Shown here piece after piece: positions 1-8,430 of a DNA stretch of 64,000 bases. The stretch lies in assembly GCF_010450875.1 (NCBI RefSeq), contig NZ_CP048422.1:1581001-1645000 (forward strand), in the 5' to 3' direction. The position numbers were made by a program, and so were the translations under genes. Within the stretch, counting starts at the first letter, position 1, and every line of letters starts with the position of its first letter. The notes beneath the pieces were generated by a model. It was not told the origin of the DNA. It saw nothing but the letters and a program-made list of their open reading frames with translations, and searched no databases. The stretch is from Sphingomonas insulae. GTDB taxonomy: Bacteria > Pseudomonadota > Alphaproteobacteria > Sphingomonadales > Sphingomonadaceae.

Positions 1-92
1 AGCGCCCGCACCCGGTGGCCCGCCGCGATCACCTGGTCGACGAGCGCGCGGCCGACGAAGCCGGTCGCACCCGTGATCGCGAGCGTCGTCAT
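1..92 (-). CDS. NAD(P)-dependent epimerase/dehydratase family protein, N-terminal fragment
   Basis: Only the first 30 codons lie in the window; the gene runs off the left edge. The translation starts MTTLAITGATGFVGRALVD, the beta1-alpha1 start of a Rossmann fold with the glycine-rich GATGFVG dinucleotide-binding loop typical of extended SDR proteins such as NAD(P)H-binding epimerases and the NDUFA9 (complex I assembly) type. Neither substrate nor subfamily can be decided from so little. It lies 40 bases beyond the proB stop on the same strand, so it may be the distal gene of the obgE-proB transcription unit. Confidence 0.7.
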   Translation of the reverse strand, partial: MTTLAITGATGFVGRALVDQVIAAGHRVRA

Positions 93-132
93 ATCGCCGG
101 CCCGCTTCCCCGGCGCGGGGGCGGGGCTATCG

Positions 133-1236
133 TCACACCAGCGCCATGTGGTTGCGATGCACCAGCGCGCTCCGCGGGGCATAGCCGAGGATCGCCGCCT
201 GCTCGTCCGAACGCGTCCCCACCAGCCGTATCGCGTCGCCCGCGTCATATTCCGACAGTCCGCGCGCCAGCGGGCCGTCCGGGCCGTTGATCGTCACCAG
301 GTCGCCGCGTGCGAACGCACCCTCGATCCGCGTCACTCCCGCCGCGAGCAGGCTGCTGCCGGCGGTCAGTGCCCGGGCCGCGCCGGCATCGACGTGCAGT
401 GCGCCGCGCGCGGTCAGTCCGCCGGCCAGCCAGGCCTTGCGCGCGGTGGCGGCGCGTTCCGCCACGAACAACGTGTGTAGCTGTTCGCCGGCGAGCGGAT
501 GGTCGAGCCGGCCGCTGGCGATGGCGAGGTGCGCGCCTGCCGCCGTCGCGATCCGCGCCGCCGCGATCTTCGACACCATGCCGCCGGATCCCATGCCCGA
601 TGCGGATCCGCCGTCCGCCATGTCGGCCACGGCATCGATCCGCTCGACCATCGCGACGTGCCGTGCGTCCGCATGGGTATGCGGATTGGCATCGTACAGG
701 CCATCGACGTCCGACAGCAGCACCACGCCCTGCGCGCCTGCGGCCTGTGCGACGCGTGCCGCGAGCCGGTCGTTGTCGCCGAACCGGATCTCTTCCGTCG
801 CCACGCTGTCGTTCTCGTTGATGACCGGCACCACGCCCAGCCCGAGCAGTCGCCCCAGCGTCGCCGCCGCGTTCAGGTAGCGGCGCCGGTCCTCCAGATC
901 GTCGAGGGTCACCAGCATCTGCGCTGCGGTCAGGCCATGGTCGCCGAGCAGCTCGGCCCAGGTCTGGCTGAGCGCGATCTGCCCGGTCGCGGCGGCGGCC
1001 TGCGCATCCTCCAGGCTGGCGCGTCCTCCCCTGGCAAGGCCGAGCCGGCGCGCACCCAGCGCAATCGCCCCGGACGACACGATCGCGACCTGCTGCCCCG
1101 CCGCGACCCGCGCGGCGATATCCGCCACCAGGGTCGCCAGCCACGCCCGCCGCACCGCGCCATCCGGCGTCACGAGCAGCGCCGATCCGACCTTGACGAT
1201 CAGGCGGGGACAGGCGGAGGGCGGAAAGAGGGTCAC
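133..1236 (-). CDS. proB: glutamate 5-kinase ProB
   Basis: Catalyses ATP-dependent phosphorylation of L-glutamate to glutamyl 5-phosphate, the first and feedback-regulated step of proline biosynthesis, in the cytosol. The 367 residues show the amino-acid-kinase domain first (phosphate-binding KVGSALL at about 15-21, SSGA at 54-57, NENDSV at 140-145, FGDND at 152-156) and then a C-terminal region of the size of the PUA domain found in full-length ProB. The length is normal. The start is GTG at 1236, whose G is shared with the TAG stop of obgE, so translation is probably coupled. An obgE-proB pairing is common in alphaproteobacteria. Confidence 0.96.
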   Translation of the reverse strand: MTLFPPSACPRLIVKVGSALLVTPDGAVRRAWLATLVADIAARVAAGQQVAIVSSGAIALGARRLGLARGGRASLEDAQAAAATGQIALSQTWAELLGDHGLTAAQMLVTLDDLEDRRRYLNAAATLGRLLGLGVVPVINENDSVATEEIRFGDNDRLAARVAQAAGAQGVVLLSDVDGLYDANPHTHADARHVAMVERIDAVADMADGGSASGMGSGGMVSKIAAARIATAAGAHLAIASGRLDHPLAGEQLHTLFVAERAATARKAWLAGGLTARGALHVDAGAARALTAGSSLLAAGVTRIEGAFARGDLVTINGPDGPLARGLSEYDAGDAIRLVGTRSDEQAAILGYAPRSALVHRNHMALV

Positions 1237-2282
1237 TAGACCGGCGACCAGGTCAGCTCGTCTTCGCCCTCGTCATTGTCCGGCACCGTTTCCGGCCCCG
1301 GTCCGATCGCCTCGAGCAGGCGGTCGAGGACCCAGTCGACGCCGGTGCCGGCCGCGCCGGACAGCGGGATCACGTCCGCGCCGCTTTCCTCCGCCAGCTC
1401 GGCCGACAGCGCCTCGACCAGCTCGTCATCGAGCGTATCGATCTTGTTGAGCGCGATCACGTGCGGCTTGTCGGTCAGCCCCCCGCCATAGGCGGCAAGT
1501 TCCTCCCGCACGATGCGATAGCTTTCGGCGACATCGTCGTCGTTCGCATCGACCAGGTGGAGCAGCACGCGGCAGCGTTCGATGTGGCCGAGGAAGCGGT
1601 CGCCGATGCCCGCGCCGTCCGCCGCCCCCTCGATCAGGCCGGGGATGTCGGCAACGACGAATTCGCGTTGCTTGTGACGCACGACGCCCAGCTGCGGGCG
1701 GGTGGTGGTGAAGGCATAGGCGCCGACCTTGGCCTGGGCGTTGGTGACCGCGTTGATGAAGGTCGACTTGCCGGCGTTGGGCAGGCCGACGAGGCCGGCA
1801 TCGGCGAGCAGCTTCAGCCGCAGCCAGACCCAGGCTTCCTGGTAGGGCCAGCCGGTGCCGTGCTGGCGCGGCGTGCGGTTGGTCGATGTCTTGTAGCTCG
1901 CATTGCCGCGGCCGCCGTCACCGCCGCGCAGGAACATCTCGCGCTGGCCGACCCTGGTGAAGTCGAGCAACACCTCGTCCTTGTCCTCGGACAGGATCTG
2001 CGTGCCGACCGGTACCTTGATGACGAGGTCGTCGCCGCCGCCGCCCGTGCGGTTGCTGCCCGAACCGCCCGATCCGCGGGGCGCGCGGAAATGCTGAGTG
2101 TAGCGAAAGTCGATCAGGGTGTTGAGCCCGGCGACCGATTCGAAGATGATGTCGCCGCCCTTGCCGCCGTTGCCGCCATCGGGGCCACCATATTCGATGA
2201 ACTTTTCGCGCCGGAAGCTGACGGCGCCGGGGCCGCCCGCGCCGGAGCGGACGAAAATCTTGGCCTGATCGAGAAAATGCAT
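1236..2282 (-). CDS. obgE: GTPase ObgE/CgtA
   Basis: Essential ribosome-associated GTPase acting in late 50S subunit maturation and stress signalling. Residues 1-158 form the glycine-rich Obg fold. The G domain follows with G1 GLPNAGKST at 166-174, G3 DIPGL at 212-216 and G4 NKID at 279-282. The C-terminus is short and acidic (rich in E and D) and lacks a full OCT domain, as in many alphaproteobacterial Obg proteins. The gene starts at ATG 2282 and overlaps the proB start by one base. In this region rplU and rpmA, its frequent partners, lie about 5 kb away on the same strand instead of directly upstream. Confidence 0.97.
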   Translation of the reverse strand: MHFLDQAKIFVRSGAGGPGAVSFRREKFIEYGGPDGGNGGKGGDIIFESVAGLNTLIDFRYTQHFRAPRGSGGSGSNRTGGGGDDLVIKVPVGTQILSEDKDEVLLDFTRVGQREMFLRGGDGGRGNASYKTSTNRTPRQHGTGWPYQEAWVWLRLKLLADAGLVGLPNAGKSTFINAVTNAQAKVGAYAFTTTRPQLGVVRHKQREFVVADIPGLIEGAADGAGIGDRFLGHIERCRVLLHLVDANDDDVAESYRIVREELAAYGGGLTDKPHVIALNKIDTLDDELVEALSAELAEESGADVIPLSGAAGTGVDWVLDRLLEAIGPGPETVPDNDEGEDELTWSPV

Positions 2283-2299
2283 GACGCCTCTTTAGCGCG

Positions 2300-3403
2300 A
2301 TGGGCGCGAACGGCCACCCCTGCCTGTCCCGCGGCAGGGCGGTGCGGTTGCACTGGGGCATTGGAGCGTCGGGATGGTGCCGCTATGGCCGGTTGGTGAA
2401 ACACGCGCATGAATCGATCGCGCACGCGCCGCCCCCGGCGGGATCGCCGCCGACGCTCGCCTGGACCCGTATCTTCGCAAGCGATGCGCTGCCGGAGGGG
2501 GAACGCTATCGCTGCTGGCGGGACGCGGATATCGCCGGTTATGCCAAGCGCTTCGACACGCGGCCCGTCGAGCCCTTCGCGGTCACCATGGACCGGATCG
2601 ACCTTGGCCCCCTCAGCGTCGGCGGATCGCAATTCTCCGCGCAGGAATGGAGCCGCGAACGCAGCAACATCGTCGCGGACGGTTGCGACCACATCGTCGT
2701 GAACGTTCGCCATCGTGGTGCCGCACGGGGGGACATGGCCGGGCGCATTGTGGCCGCGCCCGCCGGATCGATCGTGCTCGCCGACATGGCACAAATCGGC
2801 CGGCATGCGTCGGAGGCTTCGGTCACTTCGGGCTTCGCGCTGCCCCGCGCCGTGGCGGAACAGATGCTGCCGTCGGTGCGCAGCCTGCACGGGCATGTCG
2901 TCGCGCCCGAACAGGCTGCGCTGCTGGTGTCGCACATGGCGATGATCCGCCAGCATGCCGATCGATTGCCCGCCAGCAGCGGGCCGTTGCTGGCCCGCAC
3001 CATCGTCGATCTGCTGACGATGGCGGTCTGCGCCAGCGTCGGCGGCGTGCCGGCCGATGGCGGGCAGCACGAACGTGGGCTTCGCCACCAGCTATGCGCC
3101 GCGATCGAGCAGCATCTGGGATCGCCCTCGCTCAACACCGTCAGGCTCAGCCGGATGATCGGCGTATCGCGCTCGACGCTATACCGCCTGTTGCAGGACG
3201 AAGGGGGCGTGCAGGCGTATATCCGCACCCGCCGGCTCGCCCGGGTCGCCACCGCGTTGCGGGACGGCGATCGCGACACGATTGCCGCACTGGCCGAACG
3301 CTGGGGCTTTTGCGACGCCGCCTATCTGGGGCGCGCCTTTCGCGAGGTCTATGGCCTCACGCCCGGCGACTATCGCGCCTTGCACGGCATCCCGCGTCCG
3401 TAG
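2300..3403 (+). CDS. AraC family transcriptional regulator
   Basis: Predicted DNA-binding regulator. The last ~100 residues carry the two helix-turn-helix units of the AraC family: LNTVRLSRMIGVSRSTLYRLL, then the second unit ending in the family signature GFCDAAYLGRAFREVYGLTPGDYR. The N-terminal part resembles the AraC-binding-like sensor domain (residues about 45-220). It starts 17 bases from the divergent obgE start. The start is uncertain: ATG 2300 gives 367 residues, but the first ~30 residues look non-conserved and a GTG at 2396 is possible; neither has a strong ribosome binding site. The target genes are unknown. Confidence 0.8.
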   Translation: MGANGHPCLSRGRAVRLHWGIGASGWCRYGRLVKHAHESIAHAPPPAGSPPTLAWTRIFASDALPEGERYRCWRDADIAGYAKRFDTRPVEPFAVTMDRIDLGPLSVGGSQFSAQEWSRERSNIVADGCDHIVVNVRHRGAARGDMAGRIVAAPAGSIVLADMAQIGRHASEASVTSGFALPRAVAEQMLPSVRSLHGHVVAPEQAALLVSHMAMIRQHADRLPASSGPLLARTIVDLLTMAVCASVGGVPADGGQHERGLRHQLCAAIEQHLGSPSLNTVRLSRMIGVSRSTLYRLLQDEGGVQAYIRTRRLARVATALRDGDRDTIAALAERWGFCDAAYLGRAFREVYGLTPGDYRALHGIPRP

Positions 3404-3799
3404 CGGACGAACGGAAAAGCCGCCGACCCGCACCGCGACCCCCATCGCGACACCGGCCGACGGCATCTCTGGTGGACGCGCAAGGCGTCCACCACTCCGA
3501 ACATCCTCCCCCGCGTTCAACCGTTGCTGACGTCGCGTTCGGCTCGATCGAGGGTCATCCACTGTCCATGCTGCTGCGGCTTCGCCAGGGCGACCCCGCA
3601 TCGATCACATTTGCAACGCCACCGCGACCCGTCCGACCAGACGCGGCGCCGTATACGCTTGTGACCGACCACATTGCAGACAAGACCTTGAAACGACAAT
3701 GCTGGCCCCTCTGTCCCGAACCGCCGCCTATAGCCTGACCGGGGATGGGAAAGCAGGGGTCCGGGCATTGCCGCGGTGCCACCCGCTATTGCGATCGGG
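3404..3799. other. intergenic region with terminator-like hairpin
   Basis: No convincing gene lies in these ~400 bases between the convergent AraC and TetR genes. A perfect 9-bp stem with a 5-base loop (arms 3471-3479 and 3485-3493, GGTGGACGC/GCGTCCACC) could end transcription from either side, although no T-run follows it on either strand. Confidence 0.45.
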
Positions 3800-4417
3800 T
3801 CAATCGCAATGCCCGCGCCGATCCGGATCGACGGTGAGCATGGCCACGGCGAGGTCGCGCGCCTTGCTGCGCGGCAGGTCCAGCGCGCGTGCCATCGGCG
3901 CCCCGAGCAGCGTATCGCCCAGCGCCAGCAAGACGAGGTGCAGCGTTTCGTCCTGGATCGGCCGCCCGGCGGGTTGCATGCCCACGGCGAGTTCGTCGAC
4001 CAGATCGTGCACCGCCGACAGGATCGGGTCCAGCGCATCGCGATTGCCGGACAGGATCATCCAGCTGGCCAGCGCACCCGCCCCGCCACTGTCGAAGGCG
4101 TCGAACACCAGGTCGACGATCCGGCGCGGATCGGGATCGCCGTCGCCTTCGCGGTTGCTGAGCACGGCATCGCGGATGGTCGAGGTGATGTAGGTCGCCA
4201 TGCGCGCGATCAATGCCCGCTGCAGCCCCTCGGCCGACCCGAAATGATGCAGAAGGTTGGCGTGCGTCCGGCCGATCCGCCCGCCCACCGCTTTCAATGT
4301 CACCGCCTGGGGACCGCTTTCGATCAGCAGCAGCTGCGCAGCCGTCAGGGCCGCCTCCCGGCTCTCGGCGGGGGACAGGCGGCGGCGTGGCGGAGCATCG
4401 GGGGTTGCGGTGGTCAG
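3800..4417 (-). CDS. TetR family transcriptional regulator, probable CTG start
   Basis: The reading frame contains a TetR-type helix-turn-helix (LKAVGGRIGRTHANLLHHFGS) followed by a mostly helical ligand-binding half. The usual start codons give only a protein from GTG 4303, which would cut off the first helix of the DNA-binding domain. The frame stays open upstream to an in-frame stop at 4427-4429, and the added residues (SREAALTAAQLLLIESGPQAVT) complete helix 1 of the TetR domain. The only plausible start there is CTG at 4417 (giving LTTATPD). This is inferred, not proved; a frame error is the alternative. It is divergent from the hydrolase gene at 4480 and probably controls it through the shared 60-base region. 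Confidence 0.72.
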   Translation of the reverse strand: MTTATPDAPPRRRLSPAESREAALTAAQLLLIESGPQAVTLKAVGGRIGRTHANLLHHFGSAEGLQRALIARMATYITSTIRDAVLSNREGDGDPDPRRIVDLVFDAFDSGGAGALASWMILSGNRDALDPILSAVHDLVDELAVGMQPAGRPIQDETLHLVLLALGDTLLGAPMARALDLPRSKARDLAVAMLTVDPDRRGHCD

Positions 4418-4439
4418 GGCAGGGGCCTATTTACATTGA

Positions 4440-4457
4440 TGTCAGTATATAACGTCA
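4440..4457. promoter_or_regulatory. candidate operator between TetR gene and hydrolase gene
   Basis: An imperfect 18-base palindrome centred on TATATA (TGTCAG...ACGTCA, 12 of 18 positions symmetric) lies between the divergent TetR gene and the hydrolase start. Its size and place fit a TetR-type operator, which is typically a 15-20 bp dyad overlapping the promoters. No binding data; inference from position and symmetry. Confidence 0.35.
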
Positions 4458-4479
4458 TTGTGTGTGTTCGGAGGATTCC

Positions 4480-5337
4480 ATGGCGAAAGCAACCACCCCG
4501 CATGATCTGATCATCACGCCGCGCGATCGCCGCTTCGGCCGCGGCACGCGGATGGGCCGCTGGTGGCTGAACAACGATCCGATCGCGACCGCCTTCTACA
4601 ACGCCTTGTCGGTCACCTTTCCGAAGGGAGAGGGCTATTTCGTCGACAGCGTCCGCAAATTCCGCGACGGCACGTCGCCGCGCCTGACGGCCGAGATCAA
4701 CGCCTTCATCAAGCAGGAGGTGCTGCACACCCGCGAACATGTCGCCTTCAACCGTCATGTCGTCGACCAGGGCTATGATGTCGGATTGCTGGATCGGGAT
4801 GTCGATGCGGCACTGGCGCTGACGAAAGGGCGTCCGCCGATCGCCAGCCTCGCCGCGACCACGGCGCTGGAGCATTTCACCGCGATGCTCGCGCACGAAC
4901 TGATCGCCGATCCCCGGCATCTGGCCGGCGGCGAGCAGCAGGCCAAGGCCCTCTGGCTGTGGCATGCCGCCGAGGAGATCGAGCACAAGGGCGTCGCCTA
5001 CGACACCTGGCTGCACGCGACGCAGGAATGGTCGCGCTTCACGCGGTGGCGGATCAAATCGCTGGTGATGCTGATCACGACATGGCGGTTCTTCAGCGGC
5101 CGGACGCGCGGGATGCTCGAACTGCTGCGCCAGGACGGCCTGTCGGGGCCGAAGATATGGGCGCGGCTGTTCTGGTATGCGTTCGGCAACCCCGGCATGG
5201 CCCGCAAGATCGCGGGCGTCTGGGCCGCCTATTTCCTGCCTGGCTTCCACCCGTGGAAGCATGACGACCGCGCGCTGATCGGACTGGCCGAAAGCGACTA
5301 CGAGGCCGCCGTGCTCCCCAAAGCGGCGGTGGCGTAG
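4480..5337 (+). CDS. predicted metal-dependent hydrolase (PF10118-like)
   Basis: The 285-residue protein matches the bacterial family of putative metal-dependent hydrolases often found next to a TetR regulator. Conserved His/Glu clusters that could bind a di-metal centre are visible: KQEVLHTREHVAFN, ALEHFTAM and HAAEEIEHKGVAYD, a ferritin-like helical arrangement. The start is ATG 4480, preceded by a good Shine-Dalgarno GGAGG about 5 bases upstream; an in-frame GTG at 4462 lies before that site and is unlikely. The substrate is unknown for the family. Probably repressed by the divergent TetR protein. Confidence 0.85.
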   Translation: MAKATTPHDLIITPRDRRFGRGTRMGRWWLNNDPIATAFYNALSVTFPKGEGYFVDSVRKFRDGTSPRLTAEINAFIKQEVLHTREHVAFNRHVVDQGYDVGLLDRDVDAALALTKGRPPIASLAATTALEHFTAMLAHELIADPRHLAGGEQQAKALWLWHAAEEIEHKGVAYDTWLHATQEWSRFTRWRIKSLVMLITTWRFFSGRTRGMLELLRQDGLSGPKIWARLFWYAFGNPGMARKIAGVWAAYFLPGFHPWKHDDRALIGLAESDYEAAVLPKAAVA

Positions 5338-5359
5338 CGAAGCGGTTGCTTTCCCGCCT

Positions 5360-5610
5360 GCTTCGTCATCCCGGCGAACGCCGGGACCCATGGCGGGAAT
5401 GACATGGCGAGGGCGCGCAACTCCACCGTCGCTCGCATTCATGGGACCAGACGTTCGCCAGAATGACGGGCCGGGGCGGGGCCGAAGGCGCGGTAGGGAA
5501 AGGACTGTCGCCTCGCCACCTCCCTCGTCATTGTCGCGAAGACCGAAATCCCTCGCCACCTCCCTCGTCATTCCCGCGGAGGCGGGAATCCATAGCCGCC
5601 GAACGGCGTG
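5360..5610. repeat. two 'VIPAxAGIH'-type intergenic repeats
   Basis: At about 5362-5410 and again at about 5551-5600 the sequence reads as the widespread proteobacterial intergenic repeat whose translation gives VIPA-x-AGI/TH (for example CGTCATCCCGGCGAACGCC with GGGAATGAC, and CGTCATTCCCGCGGAGGCGG). Each has a short inverted repeat that would fold as a hairpin. They follow the hydrolase gene and precede a gene fragment and a tandem array, marking a rearranged stretch. No gene is seen between 5338 and about 5735. Confidence 0.6.
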
Positions 5611-5736
5611 GGTCTCATCACGGCCAGCTAGCATGAATCCCGCCTGCGTAAGGATAGGAGTAAGGCGCGGGAAGCGCCCCACCATCATCCTCCCTCAACC
5701 CCACCCCGCGACCGTCCCGAAATTCCACCCCTGCGC

Positions 5737-5880
5737 CACCACCCCAGTCGCGTCTGGACCCGCGCCGCCGGCCTGTCGGTGCTCGCCGGCTATGTCGACG
5801 CGATCGACTGCCTCAAGCTCGGCGGACTGTTAGTCTCGTCCATGCGCAGCGATTCGACCCGCCTCGGCGTCGGCATCGCG
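5737..5880 (+). pseudogene. DUF1275 (YoaK-like) membrane protein, N-terminal remnant
   Basis: In frame from about 5737 the translation reads RAAGLSVLAGYVDAIDCLKLGGLL followed by SSMRSDSTRLGVGIA. This closely resembles the first transmembrane helix and the S-x-NSTRLGVGLA loop that open DUF1275/YoaK family proteins (usually 210-240 residues). Homology ends abruptly at about 5878, exactly where the degenerate acetyltransferase repeats begin, so roughly three quarters of the gene is missing. There is no clear start codon. I infer a gene truncated by the same rearrangement that built the array. Confidence 0.6.
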
Positions 5881-6975
5881 CGCGAACCGCCACGGACTCG
5901 CGCCGGGCGACGAACGTCTTCATCATCGTCCCCCGCTCGCGCAAAAGCCGAGCTTGCGCCGCGCCGCGCCGGATGCGGGATTGTTGGCGAACTGCCATGC
6001 CGACGAACGCTGGAATCCGTGGCGGCGGCGTCCGTCGTGATCGGTTCGCGACCACCGTCGGCCGATCCGCAGGGTGCCACCGTTGGAAGGCATGACGCCA
6101 CCGCTGGAAGGATCACGCCGCGATCCGCACGGTCGGTCGGTCCTCGTCCGCCAGATCGAGCGCATAGCCCGTCGCCGCCGGGCTCGCGCCGGGCGACGAA
6201 CGTCTTTATCATCATCCCCCCGGTCGCGCGGGAGCCGGGTTCGCGCAGCGCCGCGCCCGACGCGGAATTGCTGGCGAACTGCCATGCCGAAGAACGCTGG
6301 GACCCGTGGTGGCGGCGTCCGTCGTGATCGGTTCACGATTCCCGTCGGCCGACCCTCAGGGTGCCGACGCTTGAAGGCATGACGCCACCGCTGGAAGGAT
6401 CACGCCGCGATCCGCACGGTCGGTCGGTCCTCCTCGGCCAGATCGAGCGCATAGCCCGTCGCTGCCGGGCTCGCGCCGGACGACGAACGTCTTCATCATC
6501 ATCGCCCCGGTCGCGCGGGAGCCGGGTTTGTGCAGCGCCGCGCCCGACGCGGAATTGCTGGCGGACCGCCATGCCGAAGAACGCAAGGACCCGTGGTGGC
6601 GGCGTCCGCCGTGATCGGTTCACGATCCCCGTCGGCCGGTTCGCAGGGTCCCGACGCTGGCCGGTATGGCGCCGCCGCTGGGAGGATCACGCCGCGATCT
6701 GCATGGGCGGTCGGTCCTCCTCCGTCAGATCGAGCGCATAGCCCGTCGCCGCCGCGGGCTCGCGCCGGGCGACGGACGTCTCCATCATCGTCCCCTCGGT
6801 CGCGCCAGAGCCAGGTTCGCGCAGCGCCGCGCCCGACGTGGAATTGCTGGCGAACCGCCATGCCGAAGAACGCAAGGACTTGTGGTGGCGGCGTCCGCCG
6901 TGATCGGTTCACGCTCCCCGTCGGCCGGTTCGCAAGGTCCCAACGCTGGCCGGCATGGCGCCGCCGCTGGGAGGG
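5880..6975 (-). repeat. tandem array of degenerate copies of the GNAT gene 3' end (unit 286-289 bp)
   Basis: Four imperfect copies follow the 3' end of the acetyltransferase gene head to tail. A marker segment (CTCGCGCCGGGCGACG or close variants) occurs at 5897, 6183, 6470, 6759 and, inside the real gene, 7048, giving spacings of 286, 287, 289 and 289. On the minus strand each copy encodes a relic of the last ~55 residues (for example SNSASGAALREPGS against DNPASGAVLRKLGF) and most keep the RIAA-stop end. Upstream of each relic is a half element reading PRVPAFFGMA, like the PAFAGMT intergenic repeat. The copy furthest from the gene, at 5880, is truncated. None has a full reading frame. Confidence 0.75.
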
Positions 6976-7524
6976 TTACGCTGCGATCCGCATGGTCGGT
7001 CGATCCTCCTCCGCCAGATCGAGCGCGTAGCCGGTGGCCGCTGCGGGCTCGCGCCGGGCGACGGACGTCTTCATCATCGTCCCCCCCGTCGCGCGGAAGC
7101 CGAGCTTGCGCAGGACGGCGCCGGATGCGGGGTTGTCGGTGAAGTGCCATGCGGTCAGGCGATCGATCGGCAGCGCGTGGCGCGCCATCGCGACGACGGC
7201 ATGCCCCGCCTCGGTCGCATAGCCGCGTCCCCAGGCAGACGGTGTCAGCCAATAGCCGAACAGCATGTCGCCACCGCCCAGATCGTCGATCGCGATGCCG
7301 CCGATCAGCGTGGGTGCGCGACCATCGTGCGCTTCGATCAGGAATCGGGGCTCATGCGGTCCCCGCGGCAGGGTGCAGAACGCCTCGGCATCGGCGACGT
7401 CATAGGGGAATGGCACGCGCATCAGCATGCGCGTGACCACTTCGTGGCCGATCGCCTGCGCCAGCGTGGGCGCATCCTCCGGCCACGCGGGCCGCAAGGT
7501 CAGTCTGTTGGTGCGCGCGAACAT
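6976..7524 (-). CDS. GNAT family N-acetyltransferase
   Basis: An 182-residue protein of the RimJ/RimL-like acetyltransferase type (acetyl-CoA to an amine, possibly a protein N-terminus). It opens with TNRLTLRPAWPEDAPTLAQAI and has the acetyl-CoA-binding region WGRGYATEAGHAVVAMA, then the family's terminal motif ASGAVLRKLGFR. The start ATG 7524 has a strong AAGGAGAG Shine-Dalgarno upstream. The substrate cannot be told. Its 3' end is the parent of the decayed tandem copies beyond its stop, and the last codons vary between copies. Confidence 0.88.
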   Translation of the reverse strand: MFARTNRLTLRPAWPEDAPTLAQAIGHEVVTRMLMRVPFPYDVADAEAFCTLPRGPHEPRFLIEAHDGRAPTLIGGIAIDDLGGGDMLFGYWLTPSAWGRGYATEAGHAVVAMARHALPIDRLTAWHFTDNPASGAVLRKLGFRATGGTMMKTSVARREPAAATGYALDLAEEDRPTMRIAA

Positions 7525-7593
7525 CCTTGCTCTCTCCTTGGCCACGCCGCTGCCACGCGCCTGTGACGCGGCAGGGACAATCGGTTGGGGGAG

Positions 7594-7660
7594 CAAGAAA
7601 AAAGGGAGCCGGGGCGGACCCGTCTCCCTTGTTGGCTGGTCCCCCGCTGCGGAGGGACCC
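7594..7660 (-). terminator. rho-independent terminator after rpmA
   Basis: On the minus strand a GGGAG...CTCCC stem (arms 7604-7608 and 7624-7628, extended by AA/TT and with an inner GGG/CCC) is followed directly by a TTTTTTCTT run at 7603-7595. A second hairpin, GGTCCC/GGGACC (7638-7643, 7654-7659), lies just before it. Together they end the rplU-rpmA transcript before the acetyltransferase gene. Confidence 0.8.
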
Positions 7661-7696
7661 GGGTCACCCTGGTGGGCAACCCGTCCGGTTACCCGA

Positions 7697-7966
7697 TTAT
7701 TCGGCGGCTTCCGCCATAATCTGCACCGAGCAGAATTTACGGCCGAGCTTGCCCTCGTGGAACGCCACGCGACCGTCGACGAGCGCGAACAAGGTGTGAT
7801 CCTTGCCGATGCCGACGTTGGCGCCCGGATAGAATTTGGTGCCGCGCTGACGCACGAGGATGTTGCCGGCGATCGCTTCCTGACCACCGAACTTCTTCAC
7901 GCCGAGGCGACGACCGGCCGAATCGCGACCGTTGCGCGACGAACCGCCTGCTTTCTTATGTGCCAT
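7697..7966 (-). CDS. rpmA: 50S ribosomal protein L27
   Basis: The 89-residue sequence begins [18 protein letters not shown], the invariant L27 start, and continues with the GVKKFGGQ and [12 protein letters not shown] blocks. L27 reaches the peptidyl-transferase centre with its N-terminal tail. There is no N-terminal extension to cleave, as expected outside Firmicutes. It follows rplU by 30 bases on the same strand in the standard rplU-rpmA operon, which ends in a strong terminator. Confidence 0.98.
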   Translation of the reverse strand: MAHKKAGGSSRNGRDSAGRRLGVKKFGGQEAIAGNILVRQRGTKFYPGANVGIGKDHTLFALVDGRVAFHEGKLGRKFCSVQIMAEAAE

Positions 7967-7996
7967 GCTGCTCTACTCCTGTTCGCTGCGCTGGGC

Positions 7997-8293
7997 TCAG
8001 CCGACCGAAACGATCTTGAGGATCGTGTGGTTCTGGCGATGACCGTTCTTGCGGCGATAATTGTGACGGCGACGCTTCTTGAAGACGATGACCTTCTCGC
8101 CCTTCGCCTGCGCGACGATTTCGGCGGCAACGGTGAGACCCTCGACGCTCTTCAGTTCCGAGCCTTCGCCTGCAAGCAGGACGTCACCCAGCGTGATCGA
8201 TGCGCCGGCTTCGCCGTCCAGCTTTTCGACGACGATTTTGTCTCCGGCGGCGACGCGATACTGCTTGCCGCCCGTGCGCACGACTGCGAACAT
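7997..8293 (-). CDS. rplU: 50S ribosomal protein L21
   Basis: The 98-residue protein [14 protein letters not shown]... is L21, binding 23S rRNA and L20; the [16 protein letters not shown] segment is the conserved basic RNA-binding block. I start it at ATG 8293; an upstream in-frame start at 8305 would add MTRA and is not conserved. First gene of the rplU-rpmA pair. Confidence 0.97.
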   Translation of the reverse strand: MFAVVRTGGKQYRVAAGDKIVVEKLDGEAGASITLGDVLLAGEGSELKSVEGLTVAAEIVAQAKGEKVIVFKKRRRHNYRRKNGHRQNHTILKIVSVG

Positions 8294-8430
8294 GGCTCTA
8301 GTCACTTCCCAAAAAACATGTACCCGCTCGGGTAGCCCCGGCGGGATGAGGGGTGGCAGCTAAGGAAAAGCCGTCTGCCTGTCAACCTCTCGCCGCCGTG
8401 ATTCTGCGGGAAAGGCCGAATTGCGCCGCC

